A DNA stretch of 64,000 bases from Plecoglossus altivelis (GCA_036571765.1 BROE01000004.1:4618453-4682452), one strand, 5' to 3'. Shown: positions 35,930 to 46,386, counted from the stretch's first letter. Notes: generated by a model not told the origin, from the letters alone. Program-made: numbers and translations.

Positions 35930-36004
35930 TTTGTGTTCTGTTCAAACGGCTGTTGGAATGTCCCGGATTCAGCTCCAATCATCCAAATTGTCAAAGAAAG
36001 TCGT
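35930..36004 (+). other. candidate 75-nt exon
   Basis: TACAG at 35925-35929 precedes 75 open bases ending at a strong donor, GTAAGT at 36005. The frame encodes 25 residues including NVPDSAPIIQIVKESR, in phase 0 at both ends. The pyrimidine tract is the unusual C-run 17 bases upstream, and another AG lies in between, which weakens the acceptor. No family recognised. Confidence 0.15.
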
Positions 36005-37060
36005 GTAAGTTGGGGCTGTTTTTTCCCCTTCCTGAGCATCTGTGTGACTGGATGGGGCCCTGCTGACTCAGTGCCAAGGCAGACAAGCCTCCATCTTGCC
36101 TTTTCTTTTTCTTTTTTCTTTCTTTGCCGCTTCACACTCAGGTCAACAGCCTGGGAGGGGAAAACAATTCCACAGCGACAACTAAGAACAGCAAGAAAAT
36201 AACAACTAAACACTATTCATTTTACGTGTGTCAGGCGCTTGTCAGAAAACGATTCCTACAAATGTCAAACGTTGCCAGCTAATCCTTCTCTTAGACGTGG
36301 ACGTGCGTTTGTGATTTGGTGCACAACAAGGGTTAGCATTATTCTTACGAAGGGTTAGAGCCTAGGTGACTGACTGCTGCTACTCGGAGCGGTGCTCTCA
36401 GAAACACATTCGAAGCGCAACGGAAATGCAAAGATAATATATTTATAGTCATACCCTGCAGCCACATGTGAAGTGATACCTCAATGAACGAGGAAATGTC
36501 TCAAAAATAGTTTGTTCAAAAGCAAGACGTACAAACAAAGTGAGAGAGAGCTACAAGGGGGAGGGAGGGAGGGAGAACAGTGTAGAAGGAGACGAGAAAA
36601 TAAGGGTCATCTGCTGTTCATGGCAGAATTATGTCAACCTAGAGATAAGGAAAAGCCATTTGTGGCATGCGGCATGTCAGCAGTTTCCATGCTAACCCAT
36701 TTACTGACCAGATCAGCCCCTTCTCTGGGTCAGGACTGCGGAGGTCGCTCATTGGTTCTGGTGGCCATGGATAGCCAGAGGAAAATTTATGTTTGGAACC
36801 ATTCAAGCTACCGAAAAAATATGTTTGCATGAATACGTTACACGCGGGACCAAAAAGGGAATGTAACACGCTTTACTGCCTCCTCATTTTGAGATTAGGG
36901 CAACAATTACAGAGAGTCAATGATTTGGAGAGAAAACGATGTGAGGTCATTTTAACAACATAGTGGGTCTCGGTGATTGTCCCGTTCTCACAGTAGCACA
37001 AAATGGCATTTAAAAAGGGTCAAATGTGCCAAGTTCGTGAGAAGCATATTTCACAGTGGC
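36005..37060. other. non-coding stretch, nothing recognised
   Basis: No arrays and no identifiable exon. The 106-codon frame at 36512-36832 is unrecognised. Confidence 0.55.
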
Positions 37061-37170
37061 TGTGTGTGTGTGTGTGTGTGTGCGTGGGTATGTGTGAGGG
37101 AGTGTAAGTGCATTTGTGTATGCATTTGCAAGCGTGTACTTATTTGCGTGTGTGCATTTATGCGTGCGAG
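37061..37170. repeat. GT microsatellite with degenerate GT flank
   Basis: Pure TG at 37061-37082, then interrupted GT-rich sequence. Confidence 0.9.
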
Positions 37171-37975
37171 TGTGTGAGGCAAACATTTTTCATTTATTCC
37201 AAGGACTTCTCCATGTCCAATCTAGTGTAAGAAGAATTGCTGCAGATCATTTTGTCCAGATGACTGGTTGGGGATTATTAGATGCCAGGTTTCGCAAGGA
37301 TCACGGTCAGAGAAGTCATAAATGACTCTGGATCATGCTTCAAGTTGCAGTTGCCATGACAAACCCACCCAAACCTTGATAAAACATCCAGCATTGATCG
37401 AATCTGCCGTGTGAAGCCGACATCAAATTTGTTGCGTTGAAAGCCTTTCTTTTTGGACTTTTTATTAAAGATGGATAAGATCAATTCCTCTCACCTCCCT
37501 CCCTTCCATCTCATTCAGAGTGAGCTGATAGTCATAGCTTTCTGCCCCTTGGCTGCTTAAGTTGTTTTTGCTCTTTGAAGCACGTCGCCTCAGCAGTTCT
37601 CCTTTGTATCAGTCCCTTCCCTCTGTCTTGCTGGAATAGCAGGTCCCTGGCCTCATTGGGATCAGACAAGCACAATTACTGTAGAAGGAACCCTTGTTTT
37701 TAAACTCCTCCATCAGCTAATGAACAGAGTAGGCTTCTTGCACCCGCTAAGATAAGTCATTATCTGACCGGAACTTTCCCCAAAAGTTTGAAGGAATTAA
37801 TTGGAACCACCCTTGCAGTTGCAGAGAGGAAATATTGATTGTTAAGGACATTTTCATTTGCAGTTTAAGCCATTTAGAAATCATTCACAAATGACAAAGC
37901 AAAACTGTTTCAAGTTTAGCATAGAATAGTATTGGTCGGGATGTCATTAGTCGGAATAGCAGGTGATCCTTTACA
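37171..37975. other. non-coding stretch, nothing recognised
   Basis: Unique-looking DNA with no array, mobile element or exon that can be supported. Confidence 0.6.
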
Positions 37976-38045
37976 TCTGAGTGCTTGTAATAAGCATTAG
38001 TTAATAAGGTCAGTCTAAGACTCTCATTAAAATTGTGCTAATAAC
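37976..38045. repeat. dispersed repeat fragment, copy 2
   Basis: GTGCTTGTAATAAGCAT at 37981 is identical to 4773-4789, and the next bases (TAGTTAATAAG against CAGTTAGGCAATAAG) also align. The copies then diverge. Same orientation as copy 1, about 33 kb apart. Confidence 0.5.
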
Positions 38046-38075
38046 ACCGACCAAATTACCGACAACTGTTTTACC

Positions 38076-38660
38076 CATGAACGCCTTCTCGTCACACAAG
38101 ACCGCTAGTGCCTCCCCAGACCATACATGATATTGTTCGCTCACACTCCCAGGCTCGTCTGGAGTTACTCGCTAGCCTTAACCAGGTCTGCACGTCCGCG
38201 TGTACACTGTTCGGACAATCGGTCCGAGTGAACCCGTGCAAGTGACTGCAGGTGCAAGACCAACCCAGTTCTCAGATAGGGACTCCGTGTGCAGCACTGG
38301 ACAGCATCCTTTAACTTCCGGTGTCACACGGCGTTCGGGGATTGCCACCGCGCACTGGCACCAGAGACCTTATGACCACAGCTCCAGGCTGCCACATCAA
38401 CAACGGAGGCCGAGAACACAGTCCACTCAGACTCAATGCCCCCAGCCCCCCCCCGGAATCTGTGAGAAACTCTCCCAGAGGTGCGCTAGTTGAAGACCGT
38501 GCTGACAGAGGGCTCCGCTAGACATTCCCAACAGACCCTCACCGATACGCTTGGCCTGCCAGGTCTGTCCGGCATGAACGCCTTCTCGTCACAAGCACCT
38601 GGGTCTGAAGTGCCACTCCCGGCTCTCTGGAGTTCTCCAGCTCCCGTGTCTTGTAGATGG
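38076..38660. repeat. segment bounded by duplicated 21-bp sequence
   Basis: A 21-bp sequence starting CATGAACGCCTTCTCGTC occurs at 38076 and at 38573. Both copies are followed by a second shared block, CACTCCCAGGCTCGTCTGGA at 38144 and CACTCCCGGCTCTCTGGAG at 38614, with a 25-base difference in spacing. The two ends thus look like diverged copies of one sequence, 497 bp apart. The interior is GC-richer than its flanks and has no recognisable coding content. It may be an old local duplication or the ends of a decayed element. Confidence 0.45.
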
Positions 38661-39007
38661 GAAACGTAGTGAAGAGAGACGGGTGCGGCAGCAAGCGTGT
38701 CACACAGGAGGCGCCAAACAGTCCCCTCGCCTCAGCACGACTCGCAGAAGCTGCACAGCGTGATACATTACACACATCTGCAAGTTTGGGCCTGAATCGC
38801 CCGCGCTGATGCTTGTGAGCTTGATAAATGGATGTATTGAGAGCTCACAGTTCAAGCTTGGTGGTGCCGTTTTTTCCTCCGGCAGGCAAACGGAGAATCA
38901 ATTACATCTCAGCCACCTCCAGGAGGACTGGAAGTAATATGAGCCTCCAGAATCGCCCAATGTTGGTGCCATTGGGGATCCTCCTCTCTCTCTCCCTCTC
39001 CCTAATC
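38661..39007. other. non-coding stretch, nothing recognised
   Basis: Mixed DNA without repeats or exon signals. Confidence 0.55.
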
Positions 39008-39262
39008 TGAGTGAGGTGAAGCAGAGGGGTGGGGGGAAGGCTGGGGGGCTGGAAGGCTGGGGGGAGGCTGGGGCGAGGGTGAAAGGGTTAAGGGGCGAGC
39101 GTGAGGGCTGAAAGCCTCGGTGGGGGGAAGATGCAGGGGGCTGAAGGCAGGGGTGAAGGTGTGGTGAGAGAAGCAGGGGGTTGGAAGCAGGGGCTGAAGC
39201 TGGTGGGGGGAAAGCAGGCGTGGGCTGGAGGGGTGGGGGGGCTGGGGGCTGCATCCGAGGTA
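39008..39262 (+). repeat. G-rich degenerate minisatellite
   Basis: About 255 bases with GGGGCTGGAAG, GGGGGCTGAAGGC and GCAGGGG motifs at irregular 15-25-bp spacing, and more than ten runs of three or more Gs on the plus strand. Strong G-quadruplex potential. The Pro/Ser-rich minus-strand frames are artefacts. Confidence 0.85.
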
Positions 39263-40487
39263 GGGGCTGGGGGTGTAATGCCTACTTTGCCCTTCATTTT
39301 TTTGGTTAAACTCTCTTGCAACCACAATTGTACAGCACATTTTCACACAGCAACTACTGTTTCTACATTTGCACACACCAGTAAAAGACACTAGAATCGC
39401 GCTCTATAGCCCCAGGGTAGAATATTTCAACCACAATTTCTAAAGCAGTATTCATTGTATACCATTTGACATTTATGTGTTTTCAAATTTTTAGCAGACG
39501 TCCCTGCAAAAGTATTTTGATTGTCAAAAATAACAATGTAAAGTAACGTATTTACCAAGTACTCTGTTGACTGATCTCATCAGGTACAGCACCAGGCACA
39601 CTGAATAATGTACATCTCTCCACACCTTATAGTACAGTGAGTCTTGAGTGTAGCAACGAAAACGGCTTGACACAGAGTACAGGTTCACAGGTTGCCTGAA
39701 AAGGGCTGTCACTACCTGTTTCCACGGCTACAGTGTAGATGTGAAGAGACAGTTGTCCACCGGGAGAAGTTGGCTCCATCATATTTTATCCTCAGTTTCA
39801 TTTCAGACTATTACTCTGGATGAAACGCGGGAGGTAATGGGTGAGAGTGCTGTGAGTAAGTGCTACCGAGAAACTAATGCATAAAAGAAGACCGAGTATG
39901 TACGGCAAAAAGCCCTGCACAATGGGGAAAAAGCTCTCCTTTCTGCTTCTTTTAAACTTTGTGTTTTCTTTCTTTTTCGTGATCTGACTTTTGTTCAACG
40001 TGTTAGAAAGTGTTTTCTTGATGGTTGTCGCTTGGAAAATGTTCATGTCTTGCCCAGCGTCCAGGTCAATTGTCCTGCAGCATGTTCAGTAGGACAGGAC
40101 CTCGCAGGTGGACAGCTGTCCCAAGTGAACATCGAGGGGATATCTAAATCTGACCTTAACACCTCTGTCCCTTGTGCATCTTGTGCCAGCCAGACACACA
40201 CTTGTGTAAATGGAAGTCCTCTCTGAAAAGAGTGTCGAAAACACATCGCAGGTCTATCCCTGCAGTCACCATGGTTACCAGAGTCTAAAGTGGTTTGAGT
40301 CAGAGGTTTGGTTGAGGTTTGTGCGAGAGGACAGCTGCGTTTGAGAGGCTGAGATCGGACCATGCTCCGAGCTCCGAGCTCCACCTGTCACGCTCAGTGC
40401 TGTGGATGAAAACGTGCACGCCTGTTTGCTGCAAAGAGACGCTTGCACGCACATACAGTACGCCTTGACACATGCAAACGCGCACGC
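39263..40487. other. non-coding stretch, nothing recognised
   Basis: Unique DNA, AT-rich at 39380-40030. No exon or element supported. Confidence 0.55.
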
Positions 40488-40495
40488 ATTTGCAT
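40488..40495 (+). promoter_or_regulatory. perfect octamer ATTTGCAT
   Basis: The canonical POU/Oct-factor octamer, with an ATGCAAA half match at 40472-40478. It lies in a CpG-containing stretch (40405-40570). An eight-base motif is expected about once or twice per strand in a window this size, so the weight is low. Confidence 0.2.
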
Positions 40496-40918
40496 GCACG
40501 AGCCACGCAGCGCACAACCTTGAAGTTTGTCACAGTGTACGGCGTGCACGAGAGGGTGCGCGCGTCTGGCTCTCTCCAACTCGCACCACCATATCGAGGA
40601 GGAGAATATGCATCCGTTTGACTAAATCGTCTCTGGAGCAGGCTGTCCTCGGGGGAAAAGAGGCTCTGCTCTGGCCTGATCATGTTACACACAGAGTTAG
40701 TGTTTGCTCTCTGGGGCCCAGGAGGCAACAGGGGGGAAAGGACGACTCGGGACCCTCTTCCGAGGCTCTGAAAACGGGGATGAGGATTAGCCGGTGTTGG
40801 GTGAGGGGTTGGCTACAGGGGGACTATGCAGGAGATAGGTGGGTGGGAGCAGTCAGGCTTATCTGAAGAGAGCCGGTTCTTATCAGGCTTCTGTCACCAG
40901 TAAGGCGTAAATCGGAAG

Positions 40919-40932
40919 CATGAATATTCATG
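40919..40932. promoter_or_regulatory. 14-bp perfect palindrome CATGAATATTCATG
   Basis: The core ATGAATATTCAT resembles palindromic sites that bind POU-factor homodimers. No other evidence of function. Confidence 0.25.
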
Positions 40933-41162
40933 AACGTTCAACTTCACACGTTCACGTGGCTCGCTTTTTTTTTCTCGCGCTCTTCATTCATAGAGGTTAG
41001 GAGGCTGGTCTCATTTCCCCCCTCATCTTTGTCTCTCTCTGCCTTCTACTGTCTTTCCGCCTCTCTTTCAATTTCCTCTCTGTCATAAAAAAGTGTTTCC
41101 TCTTCTATAGGAGTGTCTGGTATTGCATGCATGGGTCTGGGTCTGACAGAGGGATAGGGAGA

Positions 41163-41331
41163 GTGATAGGGTTTTGGTTAGGGAAAGTGTTATGGTAAGG
41201 GATAGGGTTATGGTTAGGGATAGGGTTATGGTTAGGGATAGGGTTATGGTTATGGTTATGGTTAGGGATAGGGTTATGGTTACGGTTAGGTTTATGGTTA
41301 GGGTTAAGGTTAGGGATAGGGTTATGGTTAG
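41163..41331 (+). repeat. telomere-like hexamer array (TTAGGG/ATAGGG/TTATGG)
   Basis: About 28 hexamers in one phase, mixing TTAGGG, ATAGGG and TTATGG, often as an 18-bp unit GGTTAGGGATAGGGTTAT. It is a degenerate interstitial telomere-like tract, not a chromosome end. The Met/Val/Arg plus-strand frame and Ile/Pro/Asn minus frames are artefacts. Confidence 0.9.
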
Positions 41332-42002
41332 CACTGGCACAGGACCTAACAGTGAACACAGCACTGAGCCATCCAACCACTGTGATCACGAACGGTGAGG
41401 CTTAATGAGGCAGTACCTCGCAATGGTCCATCAAAACCCCAATGGTGAAAAACACTTAAGCTTTCATTCCCTTGCATTTCTTGAGTGTTTTATTTTTTAC
41501 GCTTAACTAACTTTCCCCCTACTGCCTCCCCCTCCAGGCTCTCACCCCCGATAAATGCCATCAATCTCCCACCAGGCAAAAATACCAGAAAGTAAAGTAA
41601 TAATACCAAATCAAAATTCGAGCCAAGCTTTCCTCCATAGTGTTGAGCCCCATCCTGTCTGTGAAGCCCCACATCCTGTCCTCCAGAGTGGCTAAGGCAG
41701 AGGGGCTTGGTCCCTGCCCCAGACCCTCCAACGAGCCTGTTTGGTTGTTCACTCTTCCCTCTCCAATGTTGAAGTCAAGCGGGCCCATGGAGATCCATGC
41801 TTGGATCTTGTGATGTCCAATTCCAGTTGGCACAGGAACCAAGGAGCTGTCGTCTTGGTTCACGGAGCCACGGTGCCGCAGAGCCACAGAGCGAGCCGGA
41901 GGGCTTTGAATCGCTCTGCCACAGGACCCTCAGTACGGAACAACAATCCTCAGTTCCAAATGGAAGTGTGATTGCAGGGGAAAAGGGCAACAGGACTCAG
42001 GT
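41332..42002. other. non-coding, unrecognised 108-codon minus-strand frame
   Basis: The minus-strand frame 41561-41887 is not simple sequence (it includes MWGFTDRMGLNTMEESLARI), so it stands out from the repeat artefacts, and an overlapping 60-codon frame continues to 41490. It lacks a recognisable domain and splice signals. It could be a decayed transposon ORF or chance. Confidence 0.3.
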
Positions 42003-42115
42003 GTACACACACACACAGATTTATACAAACACACACACACGGATACACACACACGCATACATGCTGTACACCCTCAAACACAGTCACACATGCACACACT
42101 TACGCACACTGACGG
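42003..42115. repeat. CA-rich microsatellite
   Basis: Interrupted CA repeat leading directly into the 30-bp minisatellite. Confidence 0.95.
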
Positions 42116-42130
42116 GCAAGCGCACGGTGT

Positions 42131-42303
42131 ACACACACCCGCGTGCACACACCCACACAGACACACACTCGCGTGCACACACCCACACAGACACACACCC
42201 GTGTGCACACACCCATACAGACACACACCCGCGTGCACACACCCACACAGACACACACCTGCGTGCACACACCCACATAGACACACACCCGCGTGCACAC
42301 ACT
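42131..42303. repeat. 30-bp CA-derived minisatellite, 6 copies
   Basis: The unit GCGTGCACACACCCACACAG plus ACACACACCC is anchored by GCGTGCACAC or GTGTGCACAC at 42141, 42171, 42201, 42231, 42261 and 42291, exactly 30 bp apart. It appears to have grown by duplication of an interrupted CA tract. Six overlapping frames on both strands are artefacts. Confidence 0.97.
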
Positions 42304-42900
42304 CGCAGCAGGCCCACAGGAGCCTGATTTGCTTGGCTGGTTCTGTAGTTGGCAGGTTCTACTGAAGGGTCATTGTTCACAAGAAAATAATAATGAAATG
42401 GATTTGTTTTTTGGCTGCTTTTATTCCATATTTCAGCTCTGTTGGGAGCTGTCACAAAATAACGGAGCAGTATAAAACACTAAGTTGTAAAATGGTCATA
42501 ACAGTCTAAAACTTTTCTTTTTCATGCTTCCTATAATTTTAGCTGAAAGAGCAGGCAAAATAAACAGATCTCGAACCTGCATCACAAAAGCCAAACTGAG
42601 ATACAAAGAGCTTTAATCATGGCTTCATTCAAGACAGATGGCTACTGATTGTGTTTCATCACATTCATGTCTGGGTCTGACTGTAGAAGAAAGGTCAGTG
42701 CTACTTCAGTCAGACCAACGCTACTTTGGATGTTTTAACTTTAACAACGGACATGAGAAAAACTTGAATTGAATTCCTTCCACCATATAGTCCAAGTTAC
42801 AGGTTTATTTGCTGTCTGTGGCTAATACTAGTGTCAGGATGTGATGGCAGGAGGAGAATCAAAACAAAGGGTGAGGCAGGCAAGACTGAAGGAAAGAGAT
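42304..42900. other. non-coding stretch, nothing recognised
   Basis: AT-rich unique DNA before the SINE. Confidence 0.6.
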
Positions 42901-43015
42901 GGGATTGGAACAGCTCAGTGCTTGAGTACATTTGACTGTAGATCAAACAATCCCGGGTCCAAATCTCCCCTTGTGTGCTGCTTTGAAATGAAAAGAGTCA
43001 GCTAAATGAATCCAT
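42901..43015 (+). mobile_element. tRNA-Cys-derived SINE
   Basis: The head (42901-42972) follows tRNA-Cys closely: A-box-like AGCTCAGTGCTTGAGT, then CATTTGACTGTAGATCAA for the anticodon arm, then B-box-like CCCGGGTCCAAATCTC. The anticodon position reads GTA where tRNA-Cys has GCA, consistent with decay. It is followed by TGCTTTGAAATGAAAAGAG and TCAGCTAAATGAAT, the fish SINE core. No CCA end or intact acceptor stem exists, so this is a retroposon, not a tRNA gene. The internal Pol III promoter boxes are imperfect. Confidence 0.8.
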
Positions 43016-43086
43016 TACCATGATCGAAAGGTCTTGTAAGTGAAAAGAGGTTGGGCAGGTACGCTGGGTCTGACACGGCTCAGTCC

Positions 43087-43096
43087 CCCCCCCCCC
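43087..43096. repeat. poly(C) run
   Basis: A run of about ten Cs within AGTCCC-rich sequence, 30 bases before the TCCC array. Confidence 0.8.
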
Positions 43097-43129
43097 AGCA
43101 CAGAGGCTGGTGCAACAAGGTTTCTTTTT

Positions 43130-43252
43130 TTCTCCCTCCCTCCCTCCCTCCCTCCCTCCCTCCATCCATCCCTCCCTCCCTCTCTCCGTCCCTCCCCCCC
43201 TCCATCCCTTCCTCCCCCCTCCCTCCCTCCCTCCCTGCATCCATCATCCCCT
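43130..43252. repeat. TCCC tetranucleotide array
   Basis: CCCT/TCCC repeats with ATCC interruptions, about 120 bases; polypyrimidine on the plus strand. The 244-codon minus-strand frame starting at 43749 reads through it as Gly/Arg-rich sequence and is not a credible gene. Confidence 0.95.
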
Positions 43253-43336
43253 CCTGTCCACAAGAAAGACAGCAAACACGGCCTAAGGAACCTCAATTCA
43301 CTCTGAAATGAGATAGTGGCAGTGGGGAATATGTGG

Positions 43337-43382
43337 GGGATGAGGGGAGGTGTGTGTGTGTTGGGGGGGGGGGGGTGTGAGG
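43337..43382 (+). repeat. G-rich run with poly(G)13
   Basis: TGTGTGTGTG followed by thirteen Gs (43363-43375), with more G tracts just upstream; G-quadruplex candidate. Confidence 0.85.
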
Positions 43383-44787
43383 GTGGTCGGTCAAAGCCAG
43401 AAATATGGAGGACCAATAGAGAGCAAGTGAGGAGGTGAAGAAGTAAAAGTAAATGAGAGAAAGAGAGACTGAGTAAGAAGACGGGGAATGAAATCATCAT
43501 CGCAGGGTTCTTGAAGAAGGAAGCTTTCAGCAATTGTGGCTCAGCTATAACCCTGAAGCCACCATGAACGCAGTCTGGTAAATATAGGTTATTTGGTGCA
43601 AATGACACTATCTTCTTATCTGGAGGGCTATAGCAGGAAGGTGAGGGAAGAGTGTAATCTCTTGTCTCTATTGTCTTTAATGGGGCAGTTAAGACAGAAT
43701 CAGACTCTTCGCATGAGCTCTCAGGAGAGGAAACGCCTGTGAAAGCCATCTCGGAGGCGAATCCTGAGGTGTAAATGGTTCAATCCTCACTCCTGCCTTT
43801 CCCAGGGGAGAAAAGAAAAGACCTTAGAAAAGCATAAAGCGATCCCCTTCCTCCTGTGTTCAGTAAGCGTGCCAAAAAGTTTGCTCCCCTCAGCAGGACC
43901 CAGAATGGCTTGGTTCCGCTGCAGGGCAGCGGGGATTGGAAGTGAACAAACCATGGCCTGAGAAACTAACAGTTCGCGAGGGAAAACAACAACAGCTGCG
44001 AGCGTGAGGACATTATCCACTCCTTTTCAACCGGGTGACCATACTGATGAAGTGATTATCTGCACACTCCGTGTCTCTGCTATTATTGCTGCCCTATGGA
44101 CTGGTTCACTGCCGGCCAGTTAGTGGATGCTTACCTAGCAACAAGCTGCATCAGCACCAAAGTGAATTCCTTTGAGTTTATTTAGGGTTAGATTCAGTTC
44201 AGCAGTGGTTTGTTTATATGGTTTTGGTTCGGCTTTCATTTGCAGCGGGTGTTTAGAAGCAGAGTATAGGTGGATTTGCCATAGTAAGACTGATTTATTG
44301 TCAACACATCTGTCGGAGACAAGAAAAAAGAGAGAAAAACATTCCCCTATTTGCACTGCAGCCACACTAAATCATCACCTGCTCATTATCTCTCGTAGTT
44401 CTTACATTTATAACAGGTCAGTGCTTGTTAGAGTCTGTTGAGCGGCTCTTAAGATAAAAACTGAAATGCAACTGTGTTTCCCTAAACAACTCCTTAGCCT
44501 GTGTCGGGAAGGGCTATTTTTACCATCCACTCAACACCCTTGGATCGTAAGAATGCCAATTTCACGCTGTCTTGTACTCCCAGTGATAGCTGCAGCTCAT
44601 ACTGCTTGGTTTCCTTTGCTGTGTCTACAGAACTGATGTGACTATTACAAGCTCTGTACGGTGGATCAGCCATGCCAGGTCCCAGTAGACCTGCTATTGG
44701 AGGCCTCGCAAGAGGGGGATGGAGAACTCGTCGACAGCTCCAACCACATTACCCATCCTTCTCAGCTACTTTGCTCTACCTTTTCCC
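43383..44787. other. non-coding stretch, nothing recognised
   Basis: No element or exon identified. Confidence 0.55.
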
Positions 44788-44834
44788 CTCTCTCTCTCAC
44801 TCTCTCTCTCTCTATGTCTCTCTCTCTCTCCCTC
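44788..44834. repeat. CT microsatellite
   Basis: Interrupted TC repeat. Confidence 0.9.
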
Positions 44835-45436
44835 TATCCAACTACCACCCAACCCTTAGCTTCCCCTGGTGTTTCATGCTTGGAAGAAGGCTCTGTTAAG
44901 TTCATATTGATAGTCATGCTGGCTGGCTCTCGGGACGTGAGAATGGGGAGATGTTTCCACAGAGAGGAATGCGCTCTCAGAGATGGTCGGTGGTAAACAT
45001 GCTTACGTCACCGTGCCGTGGTGGGGATGTTGTCTGAGCTGCTGTCCCTGCTTAGGAAGGCTCTGGGTGGGTTCATATGCAGGGCTTGGGCCAGAGGGGA
45101 GGCTGGAAGAATCATGGTTCAGATGAGGTACTGGTATTAATGACAGTCTCCAAGCATGACGTCTCGGTATTCCTTCCGCAGCAGCACATTCAAGACGAAT
45201 GCCAGTTAAAAGCAGCACTCATCTGGATAATTGATAAGCTTTCAGATATTTAAATGTATTTCATTTCACGCGTGTTTGTTCTTGTAATGAATGAATTTAT
45301 GAGTGTTTGAGTTGCAGTATGTGCCTAAAGTTTGAAAAGCAGCTCAGCTTATGACATGTTAACAAATCAGCACCATGGATAGCACCAGGATGATGAAATG
45401 GAGTTGGTGAGTTAGCCACTAGATGACTATAGATTG
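44835..45436. other. non-coding stretch, nothing recognised
   Basis: Mixed DNA preceding the pentamer array. Confidence 0.55.
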
Positions 45437-45970
45437 AGAGGAGTGGACAGGAGGGAACAGGACAGGGCAGTACAGGAGAGGACAAGCCAGGAGAGGACAG
45501 AAAAACACAGGAGAGGACAGCACAGGAGAGAACAGGACAGGAGAGGACAGGACAGGAGAGGACAGGACAGGAGAGGAGAGGACAGTACAGGAGAGGACAG
45601 GACAGTACAGGAGAGGAGAGGACAGGAGAGGACAGTACAGGAGAGGACAGTACAGGAGAGGAGAGGACAGGAGAGGACAGTACAGGAGAGGACAGGACAG
45701 TACAGGAGAGGAGAGGACAGGAGAGGACGGTACAGGAGAGGACAGGACAGTACAGGAGAGGAGAGGACAGGAGAGGACAGTACAGGAGAGGACAGTACAG
45801 GAGAGGACAGTACAGGAGAGGACAATAAAGGACAGGAGAGGACAGGACAAGACAGGAGAAGACAGAAAAGCAGAGGAGAGGAGAGGACAGTACAGGACAG
45901 GACAGTACAGGAGAGGAGAGGACAGTACAGTACAGGAGAGGAGAGGACAGTACAGGAGAGGAGAGGACAA
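45437..45970 (+). repeat. pentamer array (GGACA/GGAGA/GTACA) with 45/50-bp higher-order units
   Basis: Over 530 bases made of five-base words almost without phase change. Between 45585 and 45779 the words form a higher-order unit: 50 bp from 45585, 45 bp from 45635 (one GGACA lost), 50 bp from 45680 and 50 bp from 45730. Each starts GTACAGGAGAGGACAG. The array lacks stop codons in several frames, which explains the 232-, 217- and 183-codon frames on both strands. No protein should be inferred. Confidence 0.97.
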
Positions 45971-46257
45971 GAGTCGTCCACTACCCTCCCAACCATGAAG
46001 AATGTAGTGCCGGTGACTGAGGGCTCGTCCTGCACCAGATCACTGCTGGCCCTTTTCAAAGTCATGTGTAACTGGCTCACACATCCCTCCTCCTCCGCTG
46101 TCTTCCACCTTGGTCACAGTCAGGTCAGATGATGTGTGTAAACAGCCCCGTGTCCTGCGCCTGTCTGGTTGGCTGATCCCCACGACGGTGTCACTGACAG
46201 TTCCACAAGTAGAACACCCTCTGACCAAAGCTCTCCTGAGGCATCCTTCCATGAATG
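45971..46257. other. non-coding spacer
   Basis: Short unique sequence between two tandem arrays, nothing recognised. Confidence 0.6.
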
Positions 46258-46386
46258 AGGGTGTGTGTGTGTGTGTGTGTGAGTGTGTGTGTGTGTAGGG
46301 GGCGAGTTTGTGTATGTGTGTATGAGTGTGTGTGCGTGCGTGTGTGTGTATGTGCGTGTGTGTGTGTGTGTGTGTGCGTGTGTGTC
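46258..46386. repeat. GT microsatellite
   Basis: Interrupted TG repeat with TATGTG and GTGCGTGCG variants. Confidence 0.95.

Noticed and set aside
39489..39502. TTTTTAGCAGACGTC resembling a reversed SINE core
   Set aside because: Only about ten bases match and nothing else of the element is visible.
42901..42972. Functional tRNA gene
   Set aside because: Acceptor stem does not pair, boxes are imperfect, the anticodon position is altered and a SINE core follows directly.
43015..43749. 244-codon minus-strand frame
   Set aside because: Reads through the TCCC array as Gly/Arg-rich sequence and has no recognisable domain or splice context.
45419..46132. Frames of 232, 217 and 183 codons on opposite strands
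   Set aside because: Pure products of a pentamer array lacking stop codons; no non-repetitive domain.
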